This document shows positions 22,401-32,600 of a stretch of DNA of 64,000 nt, piece by piece. Where the stretch lies: the NCBI GenBank assembly GCA_963920575.1, contig OY986973.1:2170001-2234000 (forward strand). The letters run 5' to 3'. A model generated the notes under the pieces. That model worked only from the letters and a program-made list of their open reading frames with translations, did not search any database and had not been told where the DNA came from. Position numbers and translations under genes: made by a program. Origin of the DNA: Narthecium ossifragum (taxonomy: Eukaryota > Streptophyta > Magnoliopsida > Dioscoreales > Nartheciaceae). The stretch's first letter is position 1, and each line of letters opens with the position of its first letter.

Positions 22401-23960
22401 ACGTGCGTATCACGTAACTAGTTTACCGTCAGCCCACATAACATTGTAGGAGAGCTTGGACCATTTTGTCATGGTATTATAACTTTATGGTATCAAATTG
22501 TAAATCCCAAACCTGGTGGTACCAAAATACATTGTACCGGAATGTGTAAGAGTACATAACTAACATCACAAAAAACTGTAAGAGTGGTGGAATGTTTTTC
22601 TTAGATATTATTGTGCAATTGTGCTGATGTTGTCTGCTTCTTTTGATTCTTGTGATGCAAAATAGGCTCCATTCGCAAGTTTTCTTCCTTTGCTATGAAG
22701 AAACTGAAATGCCATAGTGTCTGTTTGCAGGTTGGTAGTGATGCAGGAGGTTGGAGTGCAACCTATAACTTTATATCCCGTGACAGCGGCTCAAACGAGA
22801 CCATTGCATTTTTGTTTGGAGACATGGGAACTCATGTTCCATATACCACCTTTTGCCGGACTCAAGAAGAGAGCAAATCAACTGAGAAGTGGATCCTCCG
22901 GGACATCGAAGCTCTTGGTGATAAGCCTGCATTCGTTTCACACATTGGTGATCTAAGCTACGCAGTGGGCTATTCATGGATATGGGATGAATTCTTCAAT
23001 CAAATAGAACCCATTGCTTCCCAAGTGCCATACCATGTGTGTACTGGCAACCATGAGTATGATTGGCCATTACAACCTTGGAGACCTTCATGGGCTTTGG
23101 GGGTGTACGGGGATGACGGTGGAGGAGAGTGTGGAGTCCCTTACAGTGTCAGATTTAAAATGCCTGGAAACTCTTCATTGCCTACAGGAACAAGATCTCC
23201 AGACACTCGAAACCTCTACTATTCTTTTGATGCCGGGGTTGTCCATTTCTTGTACATTTCAACCGAAACCAACTTTCTTCAAGGAAGTGATCAATACAAA
23301 TTTATCAAGGCTGATCTCGAGGGTGTTGACAGAGAGAAGACACCCTTCATTGTTGTTCAAGGCCACCGTCCAATGTACACCACAAGCTACGAATTAAGGG
23401 ATGCTCCAACGAGAGAGAAAATGCTCGAGAGCCTGGAGCCTCTACTGGTGGACCATAATGTGACCCTTGCGCTTTGGGGTCATGTCCATAGATACGAGAG
23501 GTTCTGCCCATTGAGAAACCATGCATGTGTGGATACATCTCTTGGCTCTGTATCTGGGGGTGCAACAGTGCATGTGGTGATAGGAATGGCGGGACACGAC
23601 TGGCAGTCAATTTGGGAGCCGAGGCCTGACCAGCTTGATGTGCCGATCTTCCCTCAACCTGCGAGATCGATGTACCGCGGGGGCGAGTTCGGTTACACAA
23701 GGCTTGTTGCTACAATGGAGAAGCTAACACTTACATACATTGGAAATCATGATGGAGAAATGCATGACATTGTGGAGATATCATCAGGCAGAGCTCCCAA
23801 AGATGATGGTGGAGAAGTTGTCAGCAAGGTGGCTACTGAGCCAAGGTACTCATGGTATGTCAAAGGAGCATGTGTTTTGGTGCTTGGCGTCTTTGCAGGC
23901 TATGGCCTTGGTTTCTTCACCCACCGCAGGAATACCTGGACACCTATGGTGAATGAATGA
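19461..23960 (+). CDS. PAP2/9: Purple acid phosphatase, PAP2/PAP9 type (PAP-C)
   Basis: Third tandem copy, 640 residues from exons 19461-20153 and 22731-23960 (phase 0). All five metal-binding motifs are present (GDMG, GDLSY, GNHE, VVQGH, GHVH), although the GNHE block reads CTGNHE instead of CIGNHE. Two features set it apart. First, its 2577-bp intron contains an inserted Pack-MULE-like element. Second, the tail differs: the stretch between HRR and NTWTP is missing, and the end is PMVNE rather than PV(K/M)(T/A)VEL. The hydrophobic anchor before it is intact. DNA downstream of the stop shows no clear similarity to PAP-A and PAP-B 3' regions. It may be functional if the long intron is spliced; splice sites are unchanged. 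Confidence 0.9.
21330..21740 (+). pseudogene. Captured ABCG transporter nucleotide-binding-domain fragment
   Basis: Readable blocks in order: [13 protein letters not shown], then [50 protein letters not shown], and, after a frame change, [32 protein letters not shown] and [10 protein letters not shown]. These are the ABC signature region, Walker B, D-loop, switch and following region of a half-size ABCG (white-brown complex) transporter. The signature is spoiled (VSGSAWRR where VSGGERRR is usual) and D-loop SGLD reads SVLD. The frame shifts after SIHQP and across the poly-C run. There is no transmembrane domain. It cannot make a working transporter; it is a captured fragment. Confidence 0.85.
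21660..21684 (+). repeat. Run of 25 C
   Basis: An uninterrupted homopolymer lying inside the captured ABCG fragment, where coding sequence would be expected. The length may be partly a sequencing or assembly artefact. Confidence 0.7.
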
Positions 23961-24642
23961 TGAACTCTAATAAGTCGATGTCAACTAGGACTAATGACGA
24001 AGGCTGGTTTGTAGTTCTTGGCATAAGTTGCTTTGTTGGCAGCAATTTGTAAATTTTTTTTTACAATCACGTCATAGAATTACATGAAAATTATCATTTT
24101 ATTGTGCAATAACCTTTTATTGGGACTTTATTAATTTAATTATGATGTTCTTTTTAGTTGTTTATTTCTTTATAGCTGATGCAAAGTGATGAACTACGTA
24201 GTGTTCAATGAAATTTGAGATGCCAAAGGACCACTGACTCATTGGTTCGGGGATCTCGACACTTATCCCCAAACAAACCATTACTATTTTATTCTTATTC
24301 TATTTATCACCATTATTTTAAATTTTCTTATCCCCGTTTCATAACCTCACTTTTTTTAATCATATTTCCCTTAACCTTATTTTTTTCTAACACTATTTCC
24401 ATTATCCTCACTTTTTCTAACCCTACCTGATCATCTTTTGACTCCTAAATTATGCATAAATGAGCTAAAACAGAAAATATAGAGAGATTGGAAACCTAAT
24501 GGAATACCGATACAAAGGAAATTAATCCATCAAAAGTAGAAATTCCCAGAAGGTTTAACAACTAGAAGTAGAGAGAGAGAGACAAATTACAAGTACAGCA
24601 TTCAATCAGCCCTAATCCTACATCCCTAGATGGAATCAATCC
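23961..24642. other. Spacer after PAP-C with a MITE-like stretch
   Basis: PAP-C 3' untranslated sequence, then about 24235-24440 a T-rich segment (TTATCCCCAAACAAACC, TTATCCCCGTTTC, CCCTTAACC) that looks like the inverse of the GGGGTTAAGGG MITEs at 42180 and 56735. No gene visible. Confidence 0.5.
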
Positions 24643-24677
24643 CTCTCTTTTCTAAAATTGGATTTTAGAAAAGAGAG
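24643..24677 (-). terminator. Perfect 16-bp hairpin in the BAG8-like 3'UTR
   Basis: Arms CTCTCTTTTCTAAAAT and ATTTTAGAAAAGAGAG with a 3-nt loop, 17 bp beyond the stop codon. In a transcript this would form a stable stem. Whether it affects 3' end formation or stability is unknown; the label terminator is only the nearest category. Confidence 0.5.
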
Positions 24678-24693
24678 GAAACCTGCAAGCCAT

Positions 24694-26193
24694 TTAACTT
24701 CTCCAAGCCCTAGGCTCCATGTGAACAGGCATGGGCGCAGAGAGGTCCGGATTCCCATTCTGACCCCGTGACTTCCGACCTATTCCCATTCTGACCCCGT
24801 TCTCCACCATGCCGGCTCTAAGGATGCTCTCATCCTCCCCGGGATGGTGGTGGCGGATCCCTTCTGGACCCAAATGGGCGGCACCACCCTCGTCTTCCTC
24901 CGAGATCCTGGAATAGTCCACGGTCCCTCCGTAATCCATGCCGAAGCCCTCCGGATGATCTTCTACAGGATCACCGGCATCAATGGATTCCTCTTCTGGG
25001 AGTGGCACATCGGCGCCGGTGGCAGACCGGGATTCGTTCCCGTTGCCGGCAAAGCTAACCCTTTTGGCTGCATTGGAACGGGGCACGCGACTTCTCGGAT
25101 CGCTGCCCGGGCCATCGAGAGGCATACGGTGATCTTTGGCTGAAACCTTGTCGATGAAATCCAGGATCCGGCTGAGTTCCCAGCTGATCGATCTCTTCCC
25201 CTCCCGTATCGTTGGATCGCAACTCTGTTTGAAAAAACCCGGAAGTAAGGCATGAAGTTTATGGAAAATAAAGGGATCCATGATCGAAAAAAGATAGCTT
25301 TGGCCGTCTAGATGGATTCCAGTCAATAACCCATACGGAAACATGAAAAATCTGAAGAAAATACGAGTACCCATGAAGAAAACGATGGATTCGGAGCAAA
25401 AACCTGGAAGGGAACCATGAAAATATAGACAAAGTTTAGGAAAGGAAGCAGCTTTGCTCACCTGGATGGAATCCAGTTGGAGGAGGAGATCCATGGCCCT
25501 ATGGGAGACAGAATCAAAGGCGACCGCTTGGGCTTTGCCGGACAGGGAGGAGCGGAGGGTGGCGGCATGGGATTTGATGGCGGCGAGTTGCTTAAGCTGC
25601 CGAAGAGTCTGGGATCTCCGAACCATGTACTGACGAAATCTTGCCTGGATGGTTTGCGCCGCCACATCCCGAAGAGATGGGCGAGGCTTCGCTGGTGTTG
25701 CCGGTGTCTTTGACGGCGGCGCAGCAGCAGCAGCAGGAGGAGGAGGAGGAGGAGGAGAAGGAGGAGGGGGGGAATAAGGTTGATGGGAAGGAGGGGAAAG
25801 GTGGGGGAGGTGGGATTCAAGGGCGGAAACACGGGAGAGGAGGGAGTGGAGAACGGACTGGCTTTGATATGGGTGTTCCCCTTGGTGATGGAGTGGATCC
25901 TTTTGGTGATGGTTTGGGCGTGGGTGGTGGAGTTGAGGCTTGGGATCCTTGGCTTGGAGAAAGAGGTGGCCGGCCAAGGCTTGGATGAGTTGATCAGTGG
26001 GAGAAATGGGCAGAGGCGGCAGCGGCGGAGGAGGAGGGGGAGGGTGGAGCTGGCTTGCCAAGGCCTGGAGGAGCTGATCAGTGGGGGAGGTAAGAGGGGT
26101 AGAAGAGGGATCAGAAGAGCAGTAGCAGCTGCAGCAACAGCAGCATGAAGAGCATTGGTGGCGGTGGTGGTGGTGGTGGTGGTGGGGAGGCAT
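24694..26193 (-). CDS. BAG8: BAG-domain co-chaperone regulator, BAG8-like, with IQ motif
   Basis: Exons 25462-26193 and 24694-25224, phase 0, giving 420 residues. The N-terminus is rich in His, Cys and Pro (low complexity, around residues 2-60 and 75-160). An IQ-like calmodulin-binding motif follows (AAQTIQARFRQYMVRRSQTL). It leads directly into a BAG domain (QLKQLAAIKSHAATLRSSL, then DLLLQLDSIQ at the exon end and SISWELSRILDFIDKV in exon 2). BAG domains bind the ATPase domain of Hsp70 and act as nucleotide exchange factors. The acidic C-terminal part is variable. His/Cys/Pro-rich N-terminus plus IQ-BAG is, from memory, most like plant BAG8, said to be chloroplastic; I do not see a clean transit peptide. 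The intron (25225-25461, 237 bp) is stop-free and in frame, so retention would give a 499-residue form. Confidence 0.85.
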   Translation of the reverse strand: MPPHHHHHHHRHQCSSCCCCCSCYCSSDPSSTPLTSPTDQLLQALASQLHPPPPPPPLPPLPISPTDQLIQALAGHLFLQAKDPKPQLHHPRPNHHQKDPLHHQGEHPYQSQSVLHSLLSRVSALESHLPHLSPPSHQPYSPPPPSPPPPPPPAAAAAPPSKTPATPAKPRPSLRDVAAQTIQARFRQYMVRRSQTLRQLKQLAAIKSHAATLRSSLSGKAQAVAFDSVSHRAMDLLLQLDSIQVSKAASFPKLCLYFHGSLPGFCSESIVFFMGTRIFFRFFMFPYGLLTGIHLDGQSYLFSIMDPFIFHKLHALLPGFFKQSCDPTIREGKRSISWELSRILDFIDKVSAKDHRMPLDGPGSDPRSRVPRSNAAKRVSFAGNGNESRSATGADVPLPEEESIDAGDPVEDHPEGFGMDYGGTVDYSRISEEDEGGAAHLGPEGIRHHHPGEDESILRAGMVENGVRMGIGRKSRGQNGNPDLSAPMPVHMEPRAWRS

Positions 26194-26267
26194 CTCGGCG
26201 GATGGGAGCGGCGGAGGTGGCTGGGTGGCTGGAGAGAGTGAAAGGAATCAGGCTGAAAGAGAGGGGA

Positions 26268-26274
26268 ATTTATA
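26268..26274 (-). promoter_or_regulatory. Candidate TATA box of the BAG8-like gene
   Basis: The minus strand reads TATAAAT, 75 bp upstream of the ATG, well placed for a short leader. Confidence 0.6.
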
Positions 26275-27269
26275 TTGGGCAGGAGAGATTGAGATTAGAC
26301 GGTCCCTTTCAGACAAGGATTCTAAGCTGTTGGATTTGATCTATTTTTATGTGGGGCTGCTTGCAAAGAGTGAGTTGCTAAATACCATCTTTTTGTTTAA
26401 TTACTGGGCATCAAGGTTTTTGGATCCTTTTTTTTTGGGATCATAAATGGCTAGAAGCATGGTATTGTATCTATACTTTTGTTATCGAATCATCTCCATG
26501 TTTTGGCACAAACTTCAGCTCTAAGTAGAGATCCATGGTTATGATTATAATCCAACTTTATATGGTCATAGAAAAAGATATTGGATGAGCTTTATAATCA
26601 GCCATCAAATTCTGTAAAACCAAGAACAGTATGGGGAAAGGGAAATGTGCTGGCCCTGATGGCATGTAGTTCTTCTCTGCCCATTGGGATATCGTGGGAT
26701 GTGAATTTGTACATCTTGTGGGGGAATTCTTCCGTTGTGATCGGCCGCCACCCACATGGAATGAAACATTTATTTCATTCATTCCTATATGTCTATTTTC
26801 ATGGCGGGTTAAAGCGTATCGACCTATAAGCTTGTGAATGTCGGCTACAATGTGATCTCGTCCATATTGGCAAGGAGGATGAAGATGGTCTTAGAGGAGG
26901 TGATTGGAGTAGAACAGTCAGCCTATGTATCCGGCCGACGCATACATGATAATATCGATGATGCAAAAGAAATTGTGCATTCTATGAGATTTGTCCCAAA
27001 GTTTTGTAGTCTCATGGTTATTAAGGTCGATTTAAACTCGGTGTAAGATGATCTTTCCTTGAAGCTGTGTTGAGAAAAATGAATTTTCCTGACATGTGGG
27101 TACGATGGGTTATGATTTGTGTCAAGGGTGCCATATTCTCTTTTATTATCAATGGTCGGGTGTTTGGCAGGGTGAAGTCTACATGTGGTATTCGGCAAGG
27201 TGACCCCATCTCACCTTATTTATTTCTTATTGTTCAAGAAGTACTGTCAAGATTGTTGAAAGATCTATA

Positions 27270-27277
27270 CTCGGGGG
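27270..27277. repeat. 8-bp target-site duplication, left copy
   Basis: CTCGGGGG directly before TAGGGGTGTCC. The identical octamer follows the right end at 28418-28425. Confidence 0.9.
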
Positions 27278-28417
27278 TAGGGGTGTCCATCCGGGCCCGG
27301 CCCGGTTTGGCCGGGCCGGGCCGGGTTGGAGGCAATACCCGGTCCGGCCCTGGTAGGCATCCGGACCGGACCGGGCCAGTACCGGGCCGGGCCAGTACCG
27401 GGCCAATTAGGCTTACAACCCGGTCCGGCCCAGTACGACCCTGCCCGGCTTGAAAACCAGGCTGGGCCGGACCGGACCGGGCCTAACCCGGCCCACCAGC
27501 CCATTTCTCCTCTCCATCTTTTGTCCTCTGTTCTCCCCTTCACCTTCGCTCTCGTGTGCCTCACCAAACCCGATGCCCACCTCGCCGGAGCACCCCGTGC
27601 CAAGCGCGTGAACGAAGGCGGTCGATGCGGCGCTCCCGGCGTGAGCTCATCCATGGCGTCGCTCCCGGCGCTGACGTCGAGCTCCACCACCACGGACCGG
27701 ACACCCAAGGGGTCGATTTAGGGATCGAAGGCTGTAGATGCGACGCGCGGCGGCGACGACGCGGCAACTGGCTCGGGCGAGGTCGAGGCACAGCTCACGG
27801 CTGATCCCAGAGGCTCCACCACCATGGATCGGTGAAGCTTGGGCGCGGCGAAGAGGTCGGGGATCGGGCGAAGTGGAAGCCGGTGGAGGTTGGAAGAGAG
27901 ATGGGGCTTGGCAGGGCCGGCGTCGATGGAGGTGGGGCTTGGCGGGGCGGCGTCGATCGATGACGGGGGGAAGCCGCGGCATCGATCGATGACGGAGAAG
28001 CCACGACATTGATCGATGACGGGGAGGCCGCAGAGCCTCCTCATTTCCCGCCTCTGCCGGCGAAGAGCGGCGGCGCATCCACCCCGTCGAGGTCCTTGGA
28101 CGGCTTGGCAGACCCCCTGCGGCGGGGATGACGAAGCTGAGAAGTTGCAAGAGAGAGAGGGGGAGAGGGAGAGGGAGAAGCTGCGAGAGAGAGAGAGGGG
28201 GGAGAGCGAGAAGCTGCGAGAGAGATGGGTTTTAAAACCCGGACCGGGCCGGGCCGGACCTGGTTTTTGGCCAAGGGGCCCTAGTCCGGCCCTGAACCCG
28301 GATCAGCCCGGTCCAGCAGGGCCAACACCCGGGCCGGACCGGGCTACGGCCCTGACGGGTCCGGTCCGGTCCGGACCCGTACCGGGCCGGGCCATTTGGA
28401 CTTTTTGGACACCCCTA
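27278..28417. mobile_element. hAT-superfamily nonautonomous transposon (1140 bp)
   Basis: Termini TAGGGGTGTCC and GGACACCCCTA are perfect 11-bp inverted repeats with the hAT-type TAGGG start. They are flanked by an 8-bp duplication (CTCGGGGG), the hAT hallmark. The outer ~200 bp on both sides are packed with CCGGGCCGGG, CCGGACCGG and CCGGTCCGG words in both orientations, likely subterminal transposase-binding repeats. The interior (about 27500-28220) is GC-rich with several overlapping open frames of biased composition, none recognisable. No transposase. It interrupts LINE-1. Confidence 0.92.
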
Positions 28418-28425
28418 CTCGGGGG
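28418..28425. repeat. 8-bp target-site duplication, right copy
   Basis: CTCGGGGG, matching 27270-27277. Confidence 0.9.
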
Positions 28426-29699
28426 TTGGAAGGATTAAAGTTTAAAGATTATGAGTTTGCCCTTTCTCACCTTTTATATGCGGATGACTGCCTCTTTGAC
28501 TCCTGTGCGACTTGCTTGGAGGCAAGGAAATTGAAGCAGAAGCTAAAAGCTCTCTTAGGCTTGGAAATGAATGCGGTGAAGTCCTCTATCCGCTTTTCCC
28601 CTATCGTTGTTGCTTCCCGCAAGTTGGTTATATGTCGGATCCTAGGTTTGTCAGAAGCGGTGGGAACATGATCTTATCTTGGGGTTGAGGAAGGAAGACT
28701 TTGCATACTTGGTTGATGCGATGGCAGCAAAGGTTCTATCTTGGCAGGGGAAGCATATAGCTGAGCCGGGTCGCCTTGTCCTCCTTAAGTCAGTACTCCA
28801 AGCAATCCCTGCCTTTGCGATGATGACCACAAAGATACCACTAGGGGTGGTGAGCAAGCTTGAACGAATATGTTGTGAATTCTTATGGAATGGAAGGAGG
28901 TCCGGATTAGCATCGTGGCTTGGGGCAAGGCCTGCCGGCCGAAGGAAGCGGGAGGTCTTGGCATAAGGGACTTCATGTATTGGCAGCGAGTGTTGAAGAT
29001 GAAGCGCATGGCTGCATTTGTAGAAGAGAAGAAGAATGTCTGGACTTTGCTTGCTAGAGTGAAGTATAAATGGCGGGGTCTGCTACCGGTTGAAAGAGAC
29101 TTCAAGGCACCTTCCTTGCATTGGAAGGGACTATGCATAGCTGCCGACGAGCTACGTAAGGGTTTCTCGTGTCGGCTGGGTTGTGGGAGTAAATTAAAAT
29201 TTATGCATGATATCTGGGCTACGGAGGACAGGTTCTCAAATTATCCTACTATGGTTAATATTTATGAGGATATGGATGCTCTGTTGGTGGGGGAGTTAAT
29301 GGATGATAGAGGATGTGTTTCAAACAAGCTGAGAAGTGTTTGCCATCCTCTTCTTGCTGAAACTATCGGTGTGCTTCCTATTCTACCTGGCAAAGATAGA
29401 TGCCGTTGGTCATATTCGCCATCTGGGTTAGTGACCCATGCCTCTGCTTACTTTCTTGAGAGGCCAGTTGATGATGATGAGACGGAGTGGAGCAATGTTT
29501 GGAGGCTGCCGGTGGGGGCAAGAGTGCAATTCTTCACGTGGAAGGTTTTGCATAAAAAATTCCATGTTCGGGATGTCCTTAAGATGTTTTTTTTTTTTTT
29601 AACAGATAAGCCCGGAGGCTAGTGTAACAAAAATACAAACCCCAAACAGACCAAAACAAACACCCAGCCGGGGAAGCCGAGTGCCACCAAAACCGGCAA

Positions 29700-32600
29700 C
29701 TATGTCAAGTTCACCGATGGGCCACTAACACCTGACCCCGAGTTCAAAATCCAACACCAACTTTCCGAAATACCCCTACCCAGTCTATCCGTACGTGGCA
29801 CAAAAATGATAAGAGCTTCTTTCAAATGTGACGCCTCCCAACAGACCGCTTGCAAGTGGCTTCGAATATCCCTAGACCAATGCGCCCGGCCGTTAAGTTG
29901 GTCCACCAAGTCTTTACAGTCGAGCTCGAATATAACCTTTCTCACTCCCTGACGCCGAGCTTCGCCAAGCCCCATGGCGAAGGCCTCGAGCTCAGCCCAA
30001 AGAACATCCCGAGCCTCGGATCTCTCCGCTCTAGCCCACAAGGTCGCGCCATCCTCAGAGAAACAGACCACACCCAAGCCAGTGTTGGATAAGGTCACCG
30101 AAGCATCAGATTGGATGACAACGAACCCCTTCCTTTGAGTAGAGGGGCTGGTGTCGTCCCACCTCCGAGCTGACCGCTGAAGGTTCCACTCTCTGGCGAA
30201 CCAAGTGATGGCCCTAGCAGTCTCACCAGGGGAACTGCCAACTCCATCAAAGATCCACCTTTTCCGATCCTTCCATATCTCCCATAGCCCATAACCTAGC
30301 AAAGCCTTCCGCTGTCGCGCCGGTTCAGAGGATGATGAGGATTCGAGGAGATCCCGCCATCTACACCATCCCTTTGTTGTGCAAAAATCGTTGTCCCCTC
30401 TAAAAACGTGTTCCCAGATCCTGCAAGAAAACACACAATACAGAAAAAGATGGTCCAAGGATTCTACCTCCGAAGTGCATCTGGGGCACACGTCCTCTAA
30501 CCCCGCTCCAACTCTCCATAAGGCCTCGCGAGTGGGAATCTTCCCATGCATGAGCTTCCATAGAAAAGTTTTCACTCTAGGCCCGAACGGCCCCCCCCAA
30601 ACACTATTCCATCGTGGTTGCTGAAGACCCAGTTCGGCATTTGTCCTAGAATCTGCATACAGCTTTAAATAGGCAGACTTAGAGGAAATCTTACCTTGGG
30701 CCTCGAACGTCCATATACTCCTGTCTTCTCCTACAATAGGAATGCTACAAATAAGGTTAGTGAGACAAGGAGAGAATAGACGAGCAACATACCTCCTGCG
30801 CCAGTTCCCATTCGGCCCGATCAATTTCCAGAGCAGCAGTCTCTCCGGCATGTGGTCAACATTAATAAAGGTCGGCTTCTTGGCTAGAGGTAAGTCGAGA
30901 ATCCACCAGTCCTTGAGAGCATGCACCCCACTCGTAGAGCACGGAGTCCAGCGGAGACCCATGCGCAAATCTGCAACCGAAGCACAAATACTCCGCCAAG
31001 CTGCCGAGCAGCTCTTGGAAGGTGTACTTGGTGGGAGATTACCATGCCGACCATATTTTGCTTTAACAACCCTTCTCCACAAAGAATCCTCCGAGGGCCT
31101 TAATTTCACGGCGCGTTGCATCCTCAGTGCCCGTTGCCAAATCCCCAAGTTTCGCAGCCCAAGGCCCCCGTCCTCACGCTGAGCACAAGCCATACTCCAC
31201 CGGACAATAGAGATACCCGACCTTTTACCCTCCCACAAGAAGGCCCGGCCCAATCTATCAATCCTGTTCAGAACTGTCTTCGGAACGTGAGTAGCCATCA
31301 TCGTATAAACCAGGAGGGCCTGGAGGACATGCCTTAAAAGAGTGACTCTCCCTGGGAGCGCCAATTTGAATTTTCCCCACCCGGAGATCCTCTCCACCAC
31401 TTTATCCAGAAGATCGCTGAAATCACATGCACGGAGTTTCTTCCCACTGATCGGCACGCCAAGGTATCGCCACGGGCCACGAACCTCCGACATTCCCAAC
31501 TGCCGGCATAGATGCCTACGCCTGGCTCTTAGCAAAGATGGGGATATCCGCAAGCTAGACTTCAGAGGGTTAATTCCCATACCAGAGAGGTCCTCATATC
31601 TTTTAAACAACCACTTGATTTTGACTATCTCCTCAATACTTGCTTCAGAAGCCGAAAAACAGTCATCCGCATGAAGCATATGGGTGACTTTAACATTCCC
31701 TCTCGGAAAGAAAACCCCCCTGAGTCCATGTGTGGGGTCATTAAGCATGGCAGATAAAGACACCTGCACCAACACAAACAAGAAAGGTGACAGCGGGTCC
31801 CCCTGCCGGGGCGAAACTTGCCCAACAATTTGACCATTAATAATGAAAGCAAAACGAGGAGTAGTAATGCATTTCATTACCCAGTCAATCCAACGTCTTG
31901 GGAAACCCATGCTTCTCATGACCAGCTCTAGGAAATTCCATCGAACAGTATCATAAGCTGAGCGAACATCAAGCTTTACCGCCATCAGAGGTTGCGTTCC
32001 GGAAGCCGTCTCAACCGAATGCATGATCTCCTGTGCCAGCGCAATATTATCGAAAATACTTCTACCTCCGACAAACGCCGATTGCTCTAAGTCAATCACC
32101 TCAGGTAGCACAGTTTTTAACCTGTTGATAAGAATAGTAGAAATAATTTTCTACGAAACATTACATAAACTAATAGGTCTAAAGTCCTTTATCTTTCGAG
32201 GGTTCTTGCATTTTGGAATCAGAGAGATGAAGGTCTCGTTCCAAGTCCTTGGCAATTTACGATGTCTGAAGAAGTCTTCGACAATATCAGAGAGATCTGG
32301 TCCGACAACACTCCAGAATTTTTTGTAAAAATCCGCAGAGATACCATCAGGCCCAGGACAACGGTTTGGTTCTAAGGAGCGGACAACATCAGTTATCTCA
32401 TCCCTAGTAACATCGGCAATAAGCAGAGCCTTGTGGTCTTCAGAGATAATAGGGAGACCCGGAAGAGCATCAGGTAAGTCTGTTCCCGGATCCTCCCATA
32501 AAGCACCGTAGAACATGGCAAAAGCCTGCCCAATTTGACCAGTAGACGAGAGAACCTGTCCCCCCTCATCCACAACTTCTTTAACTTTAGATCTATGACC

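Larger units (their letters stand above)
20506..22542 (+). mobile_element. Pack-MULE-like element in the PAP-C intron
   Basis: Left end TTCCGGTATCATGTA with CTAGGTTTGGAATTTACAAT, then TTGATACCA. Right end, read inverted, TTCCGGTACAATGTATTTTG and CCAGGTTTGGGATTTACAAT, then TTGATACCA. The TIRs are about 80-90 bp and imperfect. No transposase is encoded. The interior includes a GC-rich fragment of an ABCG transporter gene at about 21330-21740. A 9-bp target duplication is not obvious. Long TIRs plus captured host sequence fit a Pack-MULE. Confidence 0.72.
20154..22730 (+). other. Intron 1 of PAP-C, enlarged by an insertion
   Basis: Both intron ends match PAP-B closely. About 100 bp of PAP-B intron (roughly 16532-16630) is missing and 2037 bp of foreign DNA (20506-22542) is present instead. 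Confidence 0.85.

Noticed and set aside
24844..25143. Plus-strand open frame opposite BAG8-like exon 2
   Set aside because: Shadow of the BAG8-like coding sequence. No family features.
27326..28438. Several overlapping GC-rich open frames inside the hAT element
   Set aside because: Composition-driven, Pro/Arg/Gly-rich, mutually overlapping on both strands. No transposase or host domain recognised, so not called as genes.
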